From Verrucomicrobia subdivision 3 bacterium UBA693 (GTDB lineage Bacteria > Verrucomicrobiota > Verrucomicrobiia > Limisphaerales > UBA8199), in assembly GCA_002298785.1 (NCBI GenBank), contig DBMR01000025.1:1-64000 (forward strand): a stretch of 64,000 nt of DNA, given 5' to 3'. The position numbers were made by a program, and so were the translations under genes. Under the pieces are notes generated by a model. The model made no database searches, had not been told where the DNA came from, and was given only the letters and a program-made list of their open reading frames with translations. Shown one piece after another: positions 26,916 to 36,900 of this stretch. Each line of letters begins with the position of its first letter. Position 1 is the first letter of the stretch.

Positions 26916-27803
26916 ATGAAAAGAACAGCAATTTGGTTAAGCGCCGTGGCCCTGGGCCTCAGCGCCTCAATGATGCAACTCGCCGCCGGCGAACTGGCCG
27001 ACAAAGGCCGCGCCATCTTCAAGCAGCATCAAAAAGCGGTGGTGACCGTTCAGATCGTGCTCAAGACCCGCTTCACCATGCAGGGTTCCGCCGGGCAGTC
27101 GGGCGAAACCCGCCAGGATATCACCGGCACGGTGATCGATCCGTCCGGCCTGGTGGTGCTTTCGCTAACCGCCACCGACCCGAGCCAGATCGTGCAGAAC
27201 GCCGCCGGTGACGATGCCCGGTTCAAAATCGAGACCGAACTTAGCGACGTGAAAATTCTGCTGGAAGATGGAAACGAGATTCCCGCCGAAGTCGTGCTGC
27301 GCGACAAAGACCTCGACCTGGCATTCGCGCGGCCCAAAACCCCGTTAACCACTCCCATGCCGGCGATTGACTTTTCCGACGCCGGGAAAGCCGACATTCT
27401 GGACGACCTGATTTCGATCAATCGTCTGGGCAACGCCGCGGGGCGGGCGTACGCGGCGAACGTCGAGCGGATCTCGGCCATCGTGCAACGCCCGCGGATG
27501 TTTTACGTGCCGGAATCCAGCTTTACCACCACGACTCTCGGCGCGCCGGCGTTCAACACAGATGGCAAGGTGCTCGGGTTGTTTGTCATGCGCAGCACCA
27601 AGGGCCGTTCCGGCGGCACGCCCGGCATCTCGCCGGATGTCGTGGCGGGCATCATCGTGCCGGCGGACGCGGTGTTGAAGGCGGCCAAACAAGTGCCTGC
27701 TCGCGGAGAAGGCAAGGCGGATGAAGCCAAAAGCGCGGACGCCAAGCCCGCTGGCGACAGCCCGGCCGGCGAGCCCGCAAAAAAGCCCGACGATAAGAAA
27801 TAG
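26916..27803 (+). CDS. exported trypsin-fold pseudoprotease related to HtrA
   Basis: The 295-residue protein has a signal peptide (residues 1-25) and a fold reminiscent of the HtrA protease core (AVVTVQIVLKTRF, GTVIDPSGLVVLS, DLDLAFARP, GKVLGLFVMRS, GIIVPADAVL). The catalytic positions are gone: no His follows VVLS where active enzymes have TNHHV, and the Ser motif GNSGGP is replaced by LGAPAF. Only the Asp-like LDLAF remains. A Lys/Asp/Pro-rich low-complexity tail ends it. It probably forms an operon with the active HtrA (19 bases) and may modulate it. No PDZ domain is evident. Confidence 0.72.
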   Translation: MKRTAIWLSAVALGLSASMMQLAAGELADKGRAIFKQHQKAVVTVQIVLKTRFTMQGSAGQSGETRQDITGTVIDPSGLVVLSLTATDPSQIVQNAAGDDARFKIETELSDVKILLEDGNEIPAEVVLRDKDLDLAFARPKTPLTTPMPAIDFSDAGKADILDDLISINRLGNAAGRAYAANVERISAIVQRPRMFYVPESSFTTTTLGAPAFNTDGKVLGLFVMRSTKGRSGGTPGISPDVVAGIIVPADAVLKAAKQVPARGEGKADEAKSADAKPAGDSPAGEPAKKPDDKK

Positions 27804-27808
27804 AGCGG

Positions 27809-29188
27809 TCAGCCCGAGGCATCCACCGCGTGGCCCAGTTCGCGGTAACGCTGTAATTTGTAGAGTAACGCCCGGCGGCTGATGCCGAGCGCCCGGGCCG
27901 TTTCCGTGCGGTTAAAGTCGTGCTTGCGCAAGGTCTGAATGATGGCTTGCCGCTCCACGTCGTCCAATTGTTCGGGCGACACCGCCCCTTCCGCCGACTG
28001 GGTGGGAACGGCGCCCGCGCGCACCCGGGCGGGCAAATGCTCCGGTAAAATCAAATCGCCCTGGGAAAGCAGCGCTGCACGTTCCATGGCATTTCGCAAT
28101 TCCCGGATGTTTCCCGGCCACGAATATTTCAGGAGACACTCGGTCACCCCGGAGGAGAATCGCGCTTTGCCCCGAGTGAACTCCGCAATGAACGCATTGG
28201 CCAGTGGCAGGATGTCTTCCGGCCGCTCGCGCAGCGCGGGCAGGTTCAACTCGACCACGTTGAGGCGATAGAAGAGATCTTCGCGGAAGCGGCCGGCTTT
28301 GACCTCCTCCTCGAGGTGGCGATTGGTCGCGGCCAGGATGCGGGCGTTCGTGCGCAACTCGAGGCTGGAGCCCACCCGGTTGAAGCGTCCTTCCTGAGTC
28401 ACCCGCAGGAGTTTCGCCTGGAGTGAAGGCGCCATGTCGGCGACTTCATCCAGAAAAATGGTGCCGCCGTCCGCGATTTCAAATCGGCCGATCCGCTGCG
28501 CGGTCGCGCCCGTGAATGCTCCCTTTTCATGGCCGAACAGTTCGCTTTCCAGCAGGCTTTCAGGAATGGCGGCGCAGTTGACTTTGACCAGCGGGCCATT
28601 GGCCCGGGCGCTCCAGGCGTGAATGACGTCCGCGAGCACCTCTTTGCCGACGCCGCTCTCGCCGGTGATCAGGATGCGGCTCTCGGAAGGCGCGATCAGC
28701 GAGGCGTCCTGCAGCACTGCCTGCATCAGCGGACTCACCGCAATGACCCGGGCGGGCAATTCGCGTCCGGGTCCGAACCGCACCGCGGGACGTGGAGCCA
28801 CCCCGGTGGCGTGCTGGACAATCGCCAGCAGTTCATCCAGATCGATCGGTTTGGCGAGGTAATTCACGGCGCCATCCCGCATGGCGCCCACGGCCTCGCG
28901 AATATCGGCGTAAGCGGTGACCAGCAGGACGGGCAGTTGCAGATGGCGCTCGCGGGCCTGGCGAAGCGTATCGAGGCCCGACAACCCCGGCATGCGCACG
29001 TCCGAGATCATCATTTGGACCGATTCCGCCTCCAGCAGGCGTAACGCGGCTTCCCCGTTCTCCGCCAGCACGGTGGAGAATCCCTGGCCTGAAAGGAATG
29101 AATTCAGCAGGCTGCGCTGGCCCGGATCGTCGTCCACGATCAGGATCCGCGGTTGAATGGAACCCGGCTTGCGGGAATCTGTAGCCAT
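27809..29188 (-). CDS. NtrC-family sigma54-dependent response regulator
   Basis: The 459-residue protein has a receiver (ILIVDDDPGQ; phospho-acceptor D63 in MISDVRMPG; K in LAKPID), a sigma54-activator AAA+ domain (Walker A GESGVGKE at about 176, the GAFTGA loop at 223-228, then GTIFLDEVADM) and a Fis-type HTH at the end (RTETARALGISRRALLYKL). It should activate sigma54 promoters when phosphorylated. No histidine kinase adjoins it. It is convergent with the pseudoprotease gene, 5 bases away. Confidence 0.93.
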   Translation of the reverse strand: MATDSRKPGSIQPRILIVDDDPGQRSLLNSFLSGQGFSTVLAENGEAALRLLEAESVQMMISDVRMPGLSGLDTLRQARERHLQLPVLLVTAYADIREAVGAMRDGAVNYLAKPIDLDELLAIVQHATGVAPRPAVRFGPGRELPARVIAVSPLMQAVLQDASLIAPSESRILITGESGVGKEVLADVIHAWSARANGPLVKVNCAAIPESLLESELFGHEKGAFTGATAQRIGRFEIADGGTIFLDEVADMAPSLQAKLLRVTQEGRFNRVGSSLELRTNARILAATNRHLEEEVKAGRFREDLFYRLNVVELNLPALRERPEDILPLANAFIAEFTRGKARFSSGVTECLLKYSWPGNIRELRNAMERAALLSQGDLILPEHLPARVRAGAVPTQSAEGAVSPEQLDDVERQAIIQTLRKHDFNRTETARALGISRRALLYKLQRYRELGHAVDASG

Positions 29189-29306
29189 GATTTTTGCCGG
29201 CCTGGGACCAGACCATCAGGCTGACAGAATGAAGGTAACTTCCTCCCGTGATTCGATAAAGCGAAAAGGACTCCGACCCTCCGGTTGCACTGTGCGGAAG
29301 ACCAAA

Positions 29307-29525
29307 TCAGGAAACGACCATCTTTTCAGCCACGGCTGAAGGCACCTCAAGATCCACCTCTTCGGGCTCGCTCGGCCGGGGTGTCATGCCTTCCCAGATC
29401 GACGGATCCGGCTCCAGGCTGTCCTCCAAACTCGAGCACGAGGCGCACAAATTCGGGTTACGCGAATTGCCGCTTCCCGTCGCAGCCATCGGTTCCCCGC
29501 AACAAACACAAATTTTCGGTTTCAT
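29307..29525 (-). CDS. small zinc-ribbon-like protein
   Basis: The 72-residue frame starts MKPKICVCCGEPM and has a second pair in LCASCSS, giving two CxxC knuckles that should bind zinc, then an acidic Pro/Glu-rich tail. It lies between the NtrC-type gene and the second LysR gene. Coding status rests on the cysteine pattern and a clean ATG; no family was recognised. Confidence 0.5.
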   Translation of the reverse strand: MKPKICVCCGEPMAATGSGNSRNPNLCASCSSLEDSLEPDPSIWEGMTPRPSEPEEVDLEVPSAVAEKMVVS

Positions 29526-29677
29526 TATCTCCCAACACCCAGCCGCCAGGGTCCTCCTTTTCGACGCGAAACCACCGAATCCGACCCCGGGAGCTTTGGT
29601 CCCTTATGTAAACCACCTTCTCCGATTTGGCAAATTAGTCAACTTCATTTTATTCACAATTTTCGCACTCTCTGCTG

Positions 29678-29706
29678 TTGACCTGCGCGGAATTTTCCTA
29701 TTTAAT
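29678..29706 (+). promoter_or_regulatory. sigma70-type promoter of the second LysR gene
   Basis: TTGACC (29678-29683) and TTTAAT (29701-29706) are 17 bases apart, and the ATG follows after only 6 bases. Transcription would start at or very near the ATG. No Shine-Dalgarno is present. The geometry mirrors the paralog at 9001. Confidence 0.5.
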
Positions 29707-29712
29707 CCACTT

Positions 29713-30594
29713 ATGCAAATTGAAAGTCTAAAAGTTTTCTGCGACCTGACTGAGACCCAAAGCTTTACGAAGGCGGCCCAAATCAACGGTGTGACCCAGT
29801 CCGCCGTGAGCCAGACCATTAGCTCGCTCGAACGGCAGTTTAAGAGCCTGTTGATCGAGCGCAGCAAAAAGAACTTCCGCCTGACGGCCGAGGGCGAGGT
29901 GCTCTACGATTACGCCAAACAAATCCTGCAAACCTACGAGGCGCTGCACAGCAAGCTCCAGGAAATCAAGGATATCATCTCCGGCAACATCCGTGTCGCC
30001 ACCATTTACAGCATCGGGCTGCACGTCCTGCCGCCGTATCTCAAGAAGTACCTCAAGGGCTTCCCGACGGTGAACGTGCACGTCGAGTATCGCCGTCATG
30101 ACCAGGTGTACGAGGACGTCCTCGGCAACGTGGTGGACCTCGGCCTCATTGCCTACCCGGTGCGCGACGCCAAGCTCGAGATCATCCAGATGCGCAAGGA
30201 TCCCCTGGTGCTGATCTGCAACCCGCAGCATCCGCTCGCCAAAACCAAGGTGCTGAAATACAAAGCCCTCAACGGCGCCAAGTTCGTCAGCTTCGAAAAG
30301 GACATCCCGACCCGCCGCGCGCTGGACAAGATGCTCAAAGACCACGGCGCCACCGTCGAGCACGTGATGGAGTTCGACAATGTGGAAACCGTGAAACGCG
30401 CCGTGGAAATCGACTCGGGCGTCGCCATTGTGCCGCAGGAAACCGTGCGCCAGGAAGTGGTCAACCAGACCCTGGTCGCCGTCAAACTGGAAGACCCGGA
30501 AGCCTTCCGGCCGCTGGCCATCATCTACAAGAAGAACAAAGTGCTCTCTCCGGCCATTAAGCAGTTCATCGCCTTGCTGAAGGAAAACGCCTAA
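29713..30594 (+). CDS. LysR-family transcriptional regulator, copy 2
   Basis: The 293-residue protein matches the regulator at 9001 in length and order: winged HTH (AAQINGVTQSAVSQTISSLE), then SGNIRVATIYSIGLHVLP, DPLVLICNPQHP, DIPTRRALDKMLKDHG and VEIDSGVAIVP. The recognition helices are nearly the same, so the two may share operators, while several effector-domain residues differ. ATG 29713 matches the paralog N-terminus exactly; the open frame upstream is non-coding. A rho-independent terminator follows at 30617. Confidence 0.9.
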   Translation: MQIESLKVFCDLTETQSFTKAAQINGVTQSAVSQTISSLERQFKSLLIERSKKNFRLTAEGEVLYDYAKQILQTYEALHSKLQEIKDIISGNIRVATIYSIGLHVLPPYLKKYLKGFPTVNVHVEYRRHDQVYEDVLGNVVDLGLIAYPVRDAKLEIIQMRKDPLVLICNPQHPLAKTKVLKYKALNGAKFVSFEKDIPTRRALDKMLKDHGATVEHVMEFDNVETVKRAVEIDSGVAIVPQETVRQEVVNQTLVAVKLEDPEAFRPLAIIYKKNKVLSPAIKQFIALLKENA

Positions 30595-30616
30595 GCCGGA
30601 TCCTGCTAATTCACCG

Positions 30617-30655
30617 CGGCGCGAATCTTTCGGGGTTCGCGCCGTTTGCATTTTT
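30617..30655 (+). terminator. rho-independent terminator after the second LysR gene
   Basis: CGGCGCGAA (30617-30625) pairs with TTCGCGCCG (30636-30644) across a 10-base loop, followed by a broken T run (TTTGCATTTTT). It begins 22 bases after the LysR stop. Confidence 0.75.
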
Positions 30656-30748
30656 CCGGACCAACCTCCCCGGTGCGACGCTTTTTTGCTTTCGCCATCC
30701 TTAATTCCGGGCAGAATTCGACCTCGTTACGCTTATGTTGCTCGCGCC

Positions 30749-31774
30749 ATGAGACTAATTCGCCATCCCGGCAATCCCATTCTCTCCCCCAACCCGGACC
30801 ATCCCTGGGAAGACCTGGCGGTCTTCAACCCCGCGGCCTGGTACGACGAAGCAAAGCGCGAGGTGTTGTTGCTCTATCGGGCCGCCGAGTCGCAACCGGA
30901 TTATAAGTGCTGGTTTGGATTGGCCCGGAGCACGGACGGCTACCATTTCGAGCGGGTCTCGAAGGAACCGGCCCTGAGCCCCAGCATTGAAGGCTTTGAC
31001 GGCGCGACGATTCAGGATCCGCGCATTATCAAGATGGGCGAGTGGTATTACGTCACGTACGCTTGTCGCCATTATCCTTTCGGACAGTTCTGGGTGCCGG
31101 GCGGGCGTGACCGTTATCTCCGGCCCGATTGCCCTCCGGAATTTCCGCGCTACCTGCGGATCAACGCGACGCTGACCGGCCTGGCCATGACCCGCGATTT
31201 CAAAACCTGGGTGCGGGCCGGATGGCTGACCGATCCGCTGCTCGATGACCGCGACGTGATTCTCTTTCCCGAGAAAGTCCACGGTAAATTCGTCATGATG
31301 CACCGGCCACTGGAATGGGTCGGGCCGTCTTACGGCACCGAGCACGCCTGCGCCTGGATCAAAACTTCCGAGGACCTGCTGGGCTTCCCGGCGGCGCCGA
31401 GCAAACTGCTGATCAAAAACAAATACCCGTGGGAAACCGCCAAGCTGGGCATCAACACGCCTCCGATCAAAACTCCGCACGGCTGGTTTACGCTGTACCA
31501 CGCCCTGGGCCCGGATAAGTTCTACCGGCTCGGGGCCCTGCTCCTGGATTTGGACGATCCCTCCGTGGTGCGGCACCGCACGCCGGATTGGCTGCTGCAA
31601 CCGGAAATGGATTACGAGATCGAAGGATTTTACCGCGGCGTCTGTTTCCCCTGTGGCACCGTGGTGATCGACGGCACGCTGTTCGTCTATTACGGTGGCG
31701 GGGACAAGTATTGCGCGCTGGCCACTTGTAATTTTGAGCAATTAATCGCGCACCTGCGCGGCTGCCCGCCATGA
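30749..31774 (+). CDS. GH130-like beta-mannoside phosphorylase/glycosidase
   Basis: The 341-residue cytoplasmic protein fits the five-bladed propeller GH130 family, which phosphorolyses or hydrolyses beta-1,4- or beta-1,2-mannosides. Supporting segments are the N-terminal NPILSP, WEDLAVFNPAAWYD, LLYRAAE, the blade with ATIQDPRI, and HRPLEW, with a C-terminal VYYGGGDKYCALA. It lacks a signal peptide. ATG 30749 is chosen because the family N-terminus (RHPGNPIL) follows directly. The symporter 66 bases downstream probably imports its sugar or a precursor. Confidence 0.82.
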   Translation: MRLIRHPGNPILSPNPDHPWEDLAVFNPAAWYDEAKREVLLLYRAAESQPDYKCWFGLARSTDGYHFERVSKEPALSPSIEGFDGATIQDPRIIKMGEWYYVTYACRHYPFGQFWVPGGRDRYLRPDCPPEFPRYLRINATLTGLAMTRDFKTWVRAGWLTDPLLDDRDVILFPEKVHGKFVMMHRPLEWVGPSYGTEHACAWIKTSEDLLGFPAAPSKLLIKNKYPWETAKLGINTPPIKTPHGWFTLYHALGPDKFYRLGALLLDLDDPSVVRHRTPDWLLQPEMDYEIEGFYRGVCFPCGTVVIDGTLFVYYGGGDKYCALATCNFEQLIAHLRGCPP

Positions 31775-31840
31775 ACCGCCGGGCCGCAACCGGTTTTGCC
31801 GAGGAAATCCGTCGCGTTCAGAACCAAACCCATTAAACCG

Positions 31841-33718
31841 ATGAACGGCATGCACCCCGTGGACCTCAGCATCATCGTGGTTTATCTCGTCCTGATGGGG
31901 CTGGTCGGTTGGTGGGTGGCGAAGAAGGCTTCCCGGAGTGCGGAATCCTACTTCCTGGCCGGGAAGAGCCTGCCCTGGTGGGTGATTGGTGTGGCCCACG
32001 GTTCGAGCGGCGTGGATATCACGGGCACGATGTGGTTCGTGATGATGCTGTATATTTACGGCCTCAAAGCGGTTTGGCTGTTGTGGGTTTGGCCGCTCTT
32101 CAGTGTCATTTTTCGCATGATGTACCTCGGCACCTGGGTGCGGCGTTCGAACGTGCTCACGGGTGCGGAGTGGATGCGCACCCGTTTTGGCGACAGCCCA
32201 GGCGCCCGGCTCGCTTATGCCAGCGTCGTGATTTACGCCCTCGTCCACGTCGTGGGCTTTCTCGGCTACGCCTTCCGCGGCATCGGGGAGTTCACCCGGC
32301 CGTTTTTTCCCTGGGATTTGCCGGATGAGGTTTACGGGACCGGCATGCTGCTCATCACCGGGGCCTACTGTGTGGTCGGTGGGATGTACAGCGTGGTGGT
32401 CAATGACCTGATCCAGTTCGTGCTGAAAGTAATCGCCGCAGTCGGCATCGCGATCATTGCGGTGGTGCTGGTCGCTCCAGACCAGATCGCGGCCGCGGTG
32501 CCAGCCGGCTGGGACCACCTCTTCTTCGGGACCCGGCTGGAGCTGGATTGGAGCCGGCTGATGCCGGAACTGGACAAGCGCATTTACGGCCCGGTTTCCC
32601 AAGGGGGCGATGGCTATTCGATGTTCCTGTTTTTCACCGGGATGTTGTTCCTCAAGGGCGTTTTGGTGAGCATGGCCGGGCCCACCCCCAATTACGCCAT
32701 CCAGCATATTCTTTCCACCCGCAGCCCGCGCGAGGCGGCCCTCGAGAACATGGTCATGGCCCTGGTTTCACTCGCCCCGCGGTTCCTGCTCATCGCGGGC
32801 ATCGCCGTGCTGGGGATCGTGTTCTTCAGCCCGGACCTCGCCGCCATGGGCGCGAAGGTGAACTTCGAGAAAATCCTGCCGCACGTCCTCAACACCTACG
32901 TCCCGGTGGGGCTCAAGGGCGTCCTGATCGCCGCACTGATCGCCTCGTTCATGAGCACCTTCGTTTCCACCGTGAACTCCGGCGCCGCCTACGTGGTGAA
33001 CGACATCTACAAACGGTACGTCAACCCCAACGCGCCGCCGCGCCGTTATGTCGTCACCGCCTGGATCACCTCCTCAGGCGTGATCCTGCTCGGCATCCTC
33101 TTTGGCTTCGCCACGAAGAACATTCATTCGGTTACCGAGTGGATTGTCTCGGCCCTGGTGCCGGCGTTCGTGGCTCCCAATGTGCTGAAATGGCATTGGT
33201 GGCGGTTCAACGGCTACGGGTTCTGCGCCGGGATGGCCGCGGGCACGCTGGCGGCGGTGGCGAAAATCTACCTCAGCATCCCACCCGTTTACGCGTTTCT
33301 GCTGATCCTGGGCGTCAGCTTCGCCGCCTCGATCCTGGTGTGCCTGGCCACGGCGCCGGAAAGCGACGAAATCCTCCAGCGCTTCTATCGCCAGGTGCGG
33401 CCCTGGGGCTTTTGGGGTCCGGTGCTGCAAAAGTGCCGCGCCGAAAATCCCGCGTTCAGAGCCAACGAAGATTTTTGGCGGGATATGTTTAATATCGCCG
33501 TCGGTTTGGTCTGGCAGACCAGCCTGGTCACCTCCCCGATCTACCTGGTGATCCAGCATTGGCGCGAGCTCTGGATCTCTCTGGCCGTCTGCGCGGTCAC
33601 CTCCTTGATCCTGAAATTCAGTTGGTACGACAAGCTCGGCCCCGGCGAGATGTACCTCGAAAACGAGGACGCAACCCCTGCCCCGGCGCGGCACAGTGAA
33701 GTCAAAGCAACGCCTTGA
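31841..33718 (+). CDS. sodium:solute symporter (SSS family)
   Basis: The 625-residue integral membrane protein has about 13-14 hydrophobic helices and SSS landmarks: VDLSIIVVYLVLMGLVGWW, AESYFLAGKSLPWW, the YCVVGGMYSVVVNDLIQF segment and IASFMSTFVSTVNSGAAYVV. Such carriers import sugars, acids or amino acids with Na+. The C-terminal SDEILQRFYRQVRPWGFW also occurs, in related form, in the partial gene at the window's right end. It follows the GH130-like gene closely and likely takes up its substrate. Confidence 0.88.
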   Translation: MNGMHPVDLSIIVVYLVLMGLVGWWVAKKASRSAESYFLAGKSLPWWVIGVAHGSSGVDITGTMWFVMMLYIYGLKAVWLLWVWPLFSVIFRMMYLGTWVRRSNVLTGAEWMRTRFGDSPGARLAYASVVIYALVHVVGFLGYAFRGIGEFTRPFFPWDLPDEVYGTGMLLITGAYCVVGGMYSVVVNDLIQFVLKVIAAVGIAIIAVVLVAPDQIAAAVPAGWDHLFFGTRLELDWSRLMPELDKRIYGPVSQGGDGYSMFLFFTGMLFLKGVLVSMAGPTPNYAIQHILSTRSPREAALENMVMALVSLAPRFLLIAGIAVLGIVFFSPDLAAMGAKVNFEKILPHVLNTYVPVGLKGVLIAALIASFMSTFVSTVNSGAAYVVNDIYKRYVNPNAPPRRYVVTAWITSSGVILLGILFGFATKNIHSVTEWIVSALVPAFVAPNVLKWHWWRFNGYGFCAGMAAGTLAAVAKIYLSIPPVYAFLLILGVSFAASILVCLATAPESDEILQRFYRQVRPWGFWGPVLQKCRAENPAFRANEDFWRDMFNIAVGLVWQTSLVTSPIYLVIQHWRELWISLAVCAVTSLILKFSWYDKLGPGEMYLENEDATPAPARHSEVKATP

Positions 33719-33816
33719 TCACCAATGGCCCGGTCCCGAGCCAGCTACCGGGAGCGAGCAATATTGGGTGACAAATTAACAGGAAATGGTGAGCACAACT
33801 CCTGGTTAAATGGGAA

Positions 33817-33822
33817 TATACT
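33817..33822 (+). promoter_or_regulatory. -10 box 6 bases before the large secreted-protein frame
   Basis: TATACT (33817-33822) is a strong -10 hexamer followed by TGCACG and the ATG at 33829. No good -35 hexamer sits at the right distance. The leader would be essentially absent, as for the second LysR gene. Confidence 0.35.
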
Positions 33823-33828
33823 TGCACG

Positions 33829-33918
33829 ATGAGGTTTAAGAAATTCCCCGTTAACACAATTTCGCTGGCGCTCCTGACAGTGTGATGGTGCCTGCTTTGT
33901 CAAGAGACCGGCGCGCAA
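33829..33918 (+). pseudogene. signal peptide of the large secreted protein, separated by an in-frame TGA
   Basis: ATG 33829 opens MRFKKFPVNTISLALLTV, a textbook signal peptide n- and h-region, then hits TGA at 33883-33885. Reading on in the same frame gives WCLLCQETGAQ and runs straight into the ATG at 33919. LLC-Q looks like a lipobox. The gene therefore appears to begin here, with one stop codon (a single substitution, e.g. of TGG, or a sequencing error) interrupting export. Confidence 0.65.
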
Positions 33919-36900
33919 ATGATATCGCCGCCAACTGCCGGCCTCCAGGCCTTGCCGTCCGAGGAAATCCCGGCTTTTGGCACCTTCTGGTCCTGGCAGT
34001 TTCCGGACCAGCCACCCCTGCCGATGCTCACCGATCCGGAGTTGGACGTGTACAACCTGGGCAACGGGTGGTATACGGTGGATGATCGCAGAGTGGACTA
34101 CCAGGCCCTCCAAGAGCAGCAAGCCATCGATGCCAGCCTGCGGGCGGCCGAGGCGCAATTGGGGATCGTGTCGCCGCCACCCCCGCCCGGTGGCGGTGGA
34201 GGCCTGGATCCCGGCGCCGGACCGGCCCTCCCGGCTTACCAGCATCCCGCCGGGGCCTTGTGGCTGGAACTATTGGGAGTCACGAACGGGGTTGTGAATG
34301 TGAGTTTGCATGGTACGGTGCCGGAGATGGTGTATGAGGTCCTGAGCACGGAGAGTTTGACCAACGGCGGGTGGACGGTGGAAACACTCGCGGTGCTGGG
34401 CGCTCCCGGTCAGGACTGGACCATGGTCCAGATACCGGTCGGCACGAGAACCAACAGCCTTTTTCTCTCGGCCCGCTCGTGGCTGGATAGCGATGGGAGC
34501 GGTTTGCCGGATTGGTGGCAACTGCAATGGTTTGGTCAGCTGGGCGTGGGCCCTTACGGAGATGATGACGGGGATGGGTTGGTGAACCTAACCGAATACG
34601 CGACGGGCCAGAATCCAAAGCACTTCGACACACCCCCGGCGCCAGTACCGCTTAGGGCTGATTTGAACGCTGGTGGAACCAGCGTGGCCGTGACTTGGGG
34701 CGCAGTGCCGGGGCCGGTGTCTTATTATGTTATCGAGCGGTCCGACTTCGATTGGGAGACTTTCACTTACCTTGATTATCAGCCGATTGCCACGCCCAGT
34801 GGTTCTGCCACCACGTACCAGGATTCCGGGCTCTTCCATGTCGATGACCCGCAGGGCTCTTGGTGGCCGTCGAGGGATTACCAATTGGTTAATTCCAAGT
34901 ATCGGGTGCATGCGGTGTATGCCAACGGCAGTTCAGCCGGTGCCGAGGCGATGATTGCCTCGGGCGATCCCGCCCTTGCGGTGGAGGCGCGCCTCGTGCT
35001 CAATTCCAGTGGCCGCTGGCAATTGGTTTGTCCCAACATCCCGCCACGAGTGACGGCCCTTCGGCTTGAATGGTTTGACTTGTATTCCACCTATGGATTT
35101 CAAGCATTTAAGTCTTTAGAGGAGATAGCCGTCTCAAACCTGGTGTCGGGTCGATACACATTTCCGGATGCTCAGATCATCAACCATGTGCATTTTGGGG
35201 CCGGGGAGGTTACCATACTCGGAGAGGAACTTTGGGTGCGCGGGATGGATGCTGCCGGCCGTCCGGGTTCGCCGGTAAAGGCCGGCCAGGTGTATCAGGA
35301 TAACGCGCCTTATTTTGTCGATGGTCGAGAGCACCTGAGGCAAAATCTGGAATTTGAACTTCGCGCCGCGACCGCTTCCCAGAATGTCGCTCTCTGGGAC
35401 AGCTCCTATTGGATAGTTCAGCACACCGCCTACCAGCTTCCATCCGATGTTCATTATGTGGAGAGCGGGTTTTTGCATTGGGCGCGTGAATGGAAGAATT
35501 ATGGTGATCCAGGCGGAGGCGCATATTTCATCAGGAGAGATAATCTATGGCCGTTCTACTTGAATTATCAATTGCATGACCTGATGTACGAGACCAACGA
35601 CACGCCTGCTTTCCGCTGGACGCCAAATTATTCCCCGGTGCCGGCGCCGGCCGTGTTGTCCGCCCCGGGCGCGCTGTGGATTGCCCAAGATCTGGCGAAT
35701 CCTTCCGACCTGGCGGTGAGCCTAACCGACAATGCGATCTCTTTGCGTGGGGGTGCGTCTAATTTGTTTGGCCTGCCCATTCAAACGGCCCTGGTTGGGA
35801 TTGGTTGGAATCCCACCTTTTTGCCACCCGGGAGTTCGGTGGGCTTTACGAATCCACCCGATTATTTTTACAGCCAGACGGCGGCCCCGCAATTGCAGAA
35901 CTGCGGGTATTACTTCGCCCCGGTCGCCTGCCCCGGGGCCAATATCATGGGATTCTCCCCAGCGGCTACCAGCCAATTATTTCCCCTGCCGGTGAACGCG
36001 GGTTTTTCCGTGCCCACCCAGCCGCCGTTGCTCCTCGCGGCCGTCGGTCAACCCGTGCTCATCGGGGGCTGGTCAAAGGAGAGCCTTGCCAACGGCGATC
36101 CCACGAAGTTTGGATACCTGGGCCAATATTTCGAGTGGGCCTTTCGTTTCGACACCAACGGCGCGCCGGTGCGGGATGAGGTGGACATTTTGTCACCCTA
36201 TGGAGATCTCTTTGCGACCGAGCCCGGCCCGGTGGCGTTGGTGACGATGACCAACTGGGGAGAGTCTGTGCGGGGCACGGGAGTCGTTCAGGTCATTTCG
36301 CTCAATGTTGATGCCAACCACGACGGCCTCATGAACCTGAGCTTTTACGGCCCGGATCAAACCACCCCGCACCATCCCTTCCAATTCTGGATCAATAATG
36401 ACTATGATCGGGGGCACGCTGTGGACTGCAATGTTGCAGGATATGATTGCGACTGGGAGGAGGACGACCTCAAACAAGCAAGCATTCCTGACTATCCAAC
36501 ATTGATCATCCCTGATTGCGCCTATGCGACTTACGCCCCCTTCCAGCAACCGACACCCCGGATTCCATCCATGCGCGACTTGGAGGATTACACCCGGCTC
36601 TGGATGCCAGGCCTGTCGAACCTCACGGCCGTGATGCCGACCAACTACACGGCGAAGTTGACACTCAACGGAGGCGGGGCCATTCGACTTTTCCGAGCCG
36701 TTGAAGCAGACGGTGGAACCAACTACCTGTTTAATTCAACCACGGCGTCAAACCAAGCCGCTCAATCGGCTTTGTTGTATGTCGGGGTGCTAAATTCCAG
36801 TGCAACCATCATTCTCACCAACCGAAGTGAACACTTCATTTGGTGCGGCGTTCAACGTGGCACCGCCGAAGTGCATTTGCAGATTTTGGACGGCGGCCAA

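Noticed and set aside
31742..32707. 321-codon minus-strand frame opposite the symporter
   Set aside because: Antisense shadow rich in His/Asp/Pro; no start context or domain.
33883..33885. TGA as a recoded codon (Trp or selenocysteine)
   Set aside because: TGA ends many genes here, including the ATGA junctions; no SECIS-like hairpin was seen, and Trp recoding would break the rest of the annotation.
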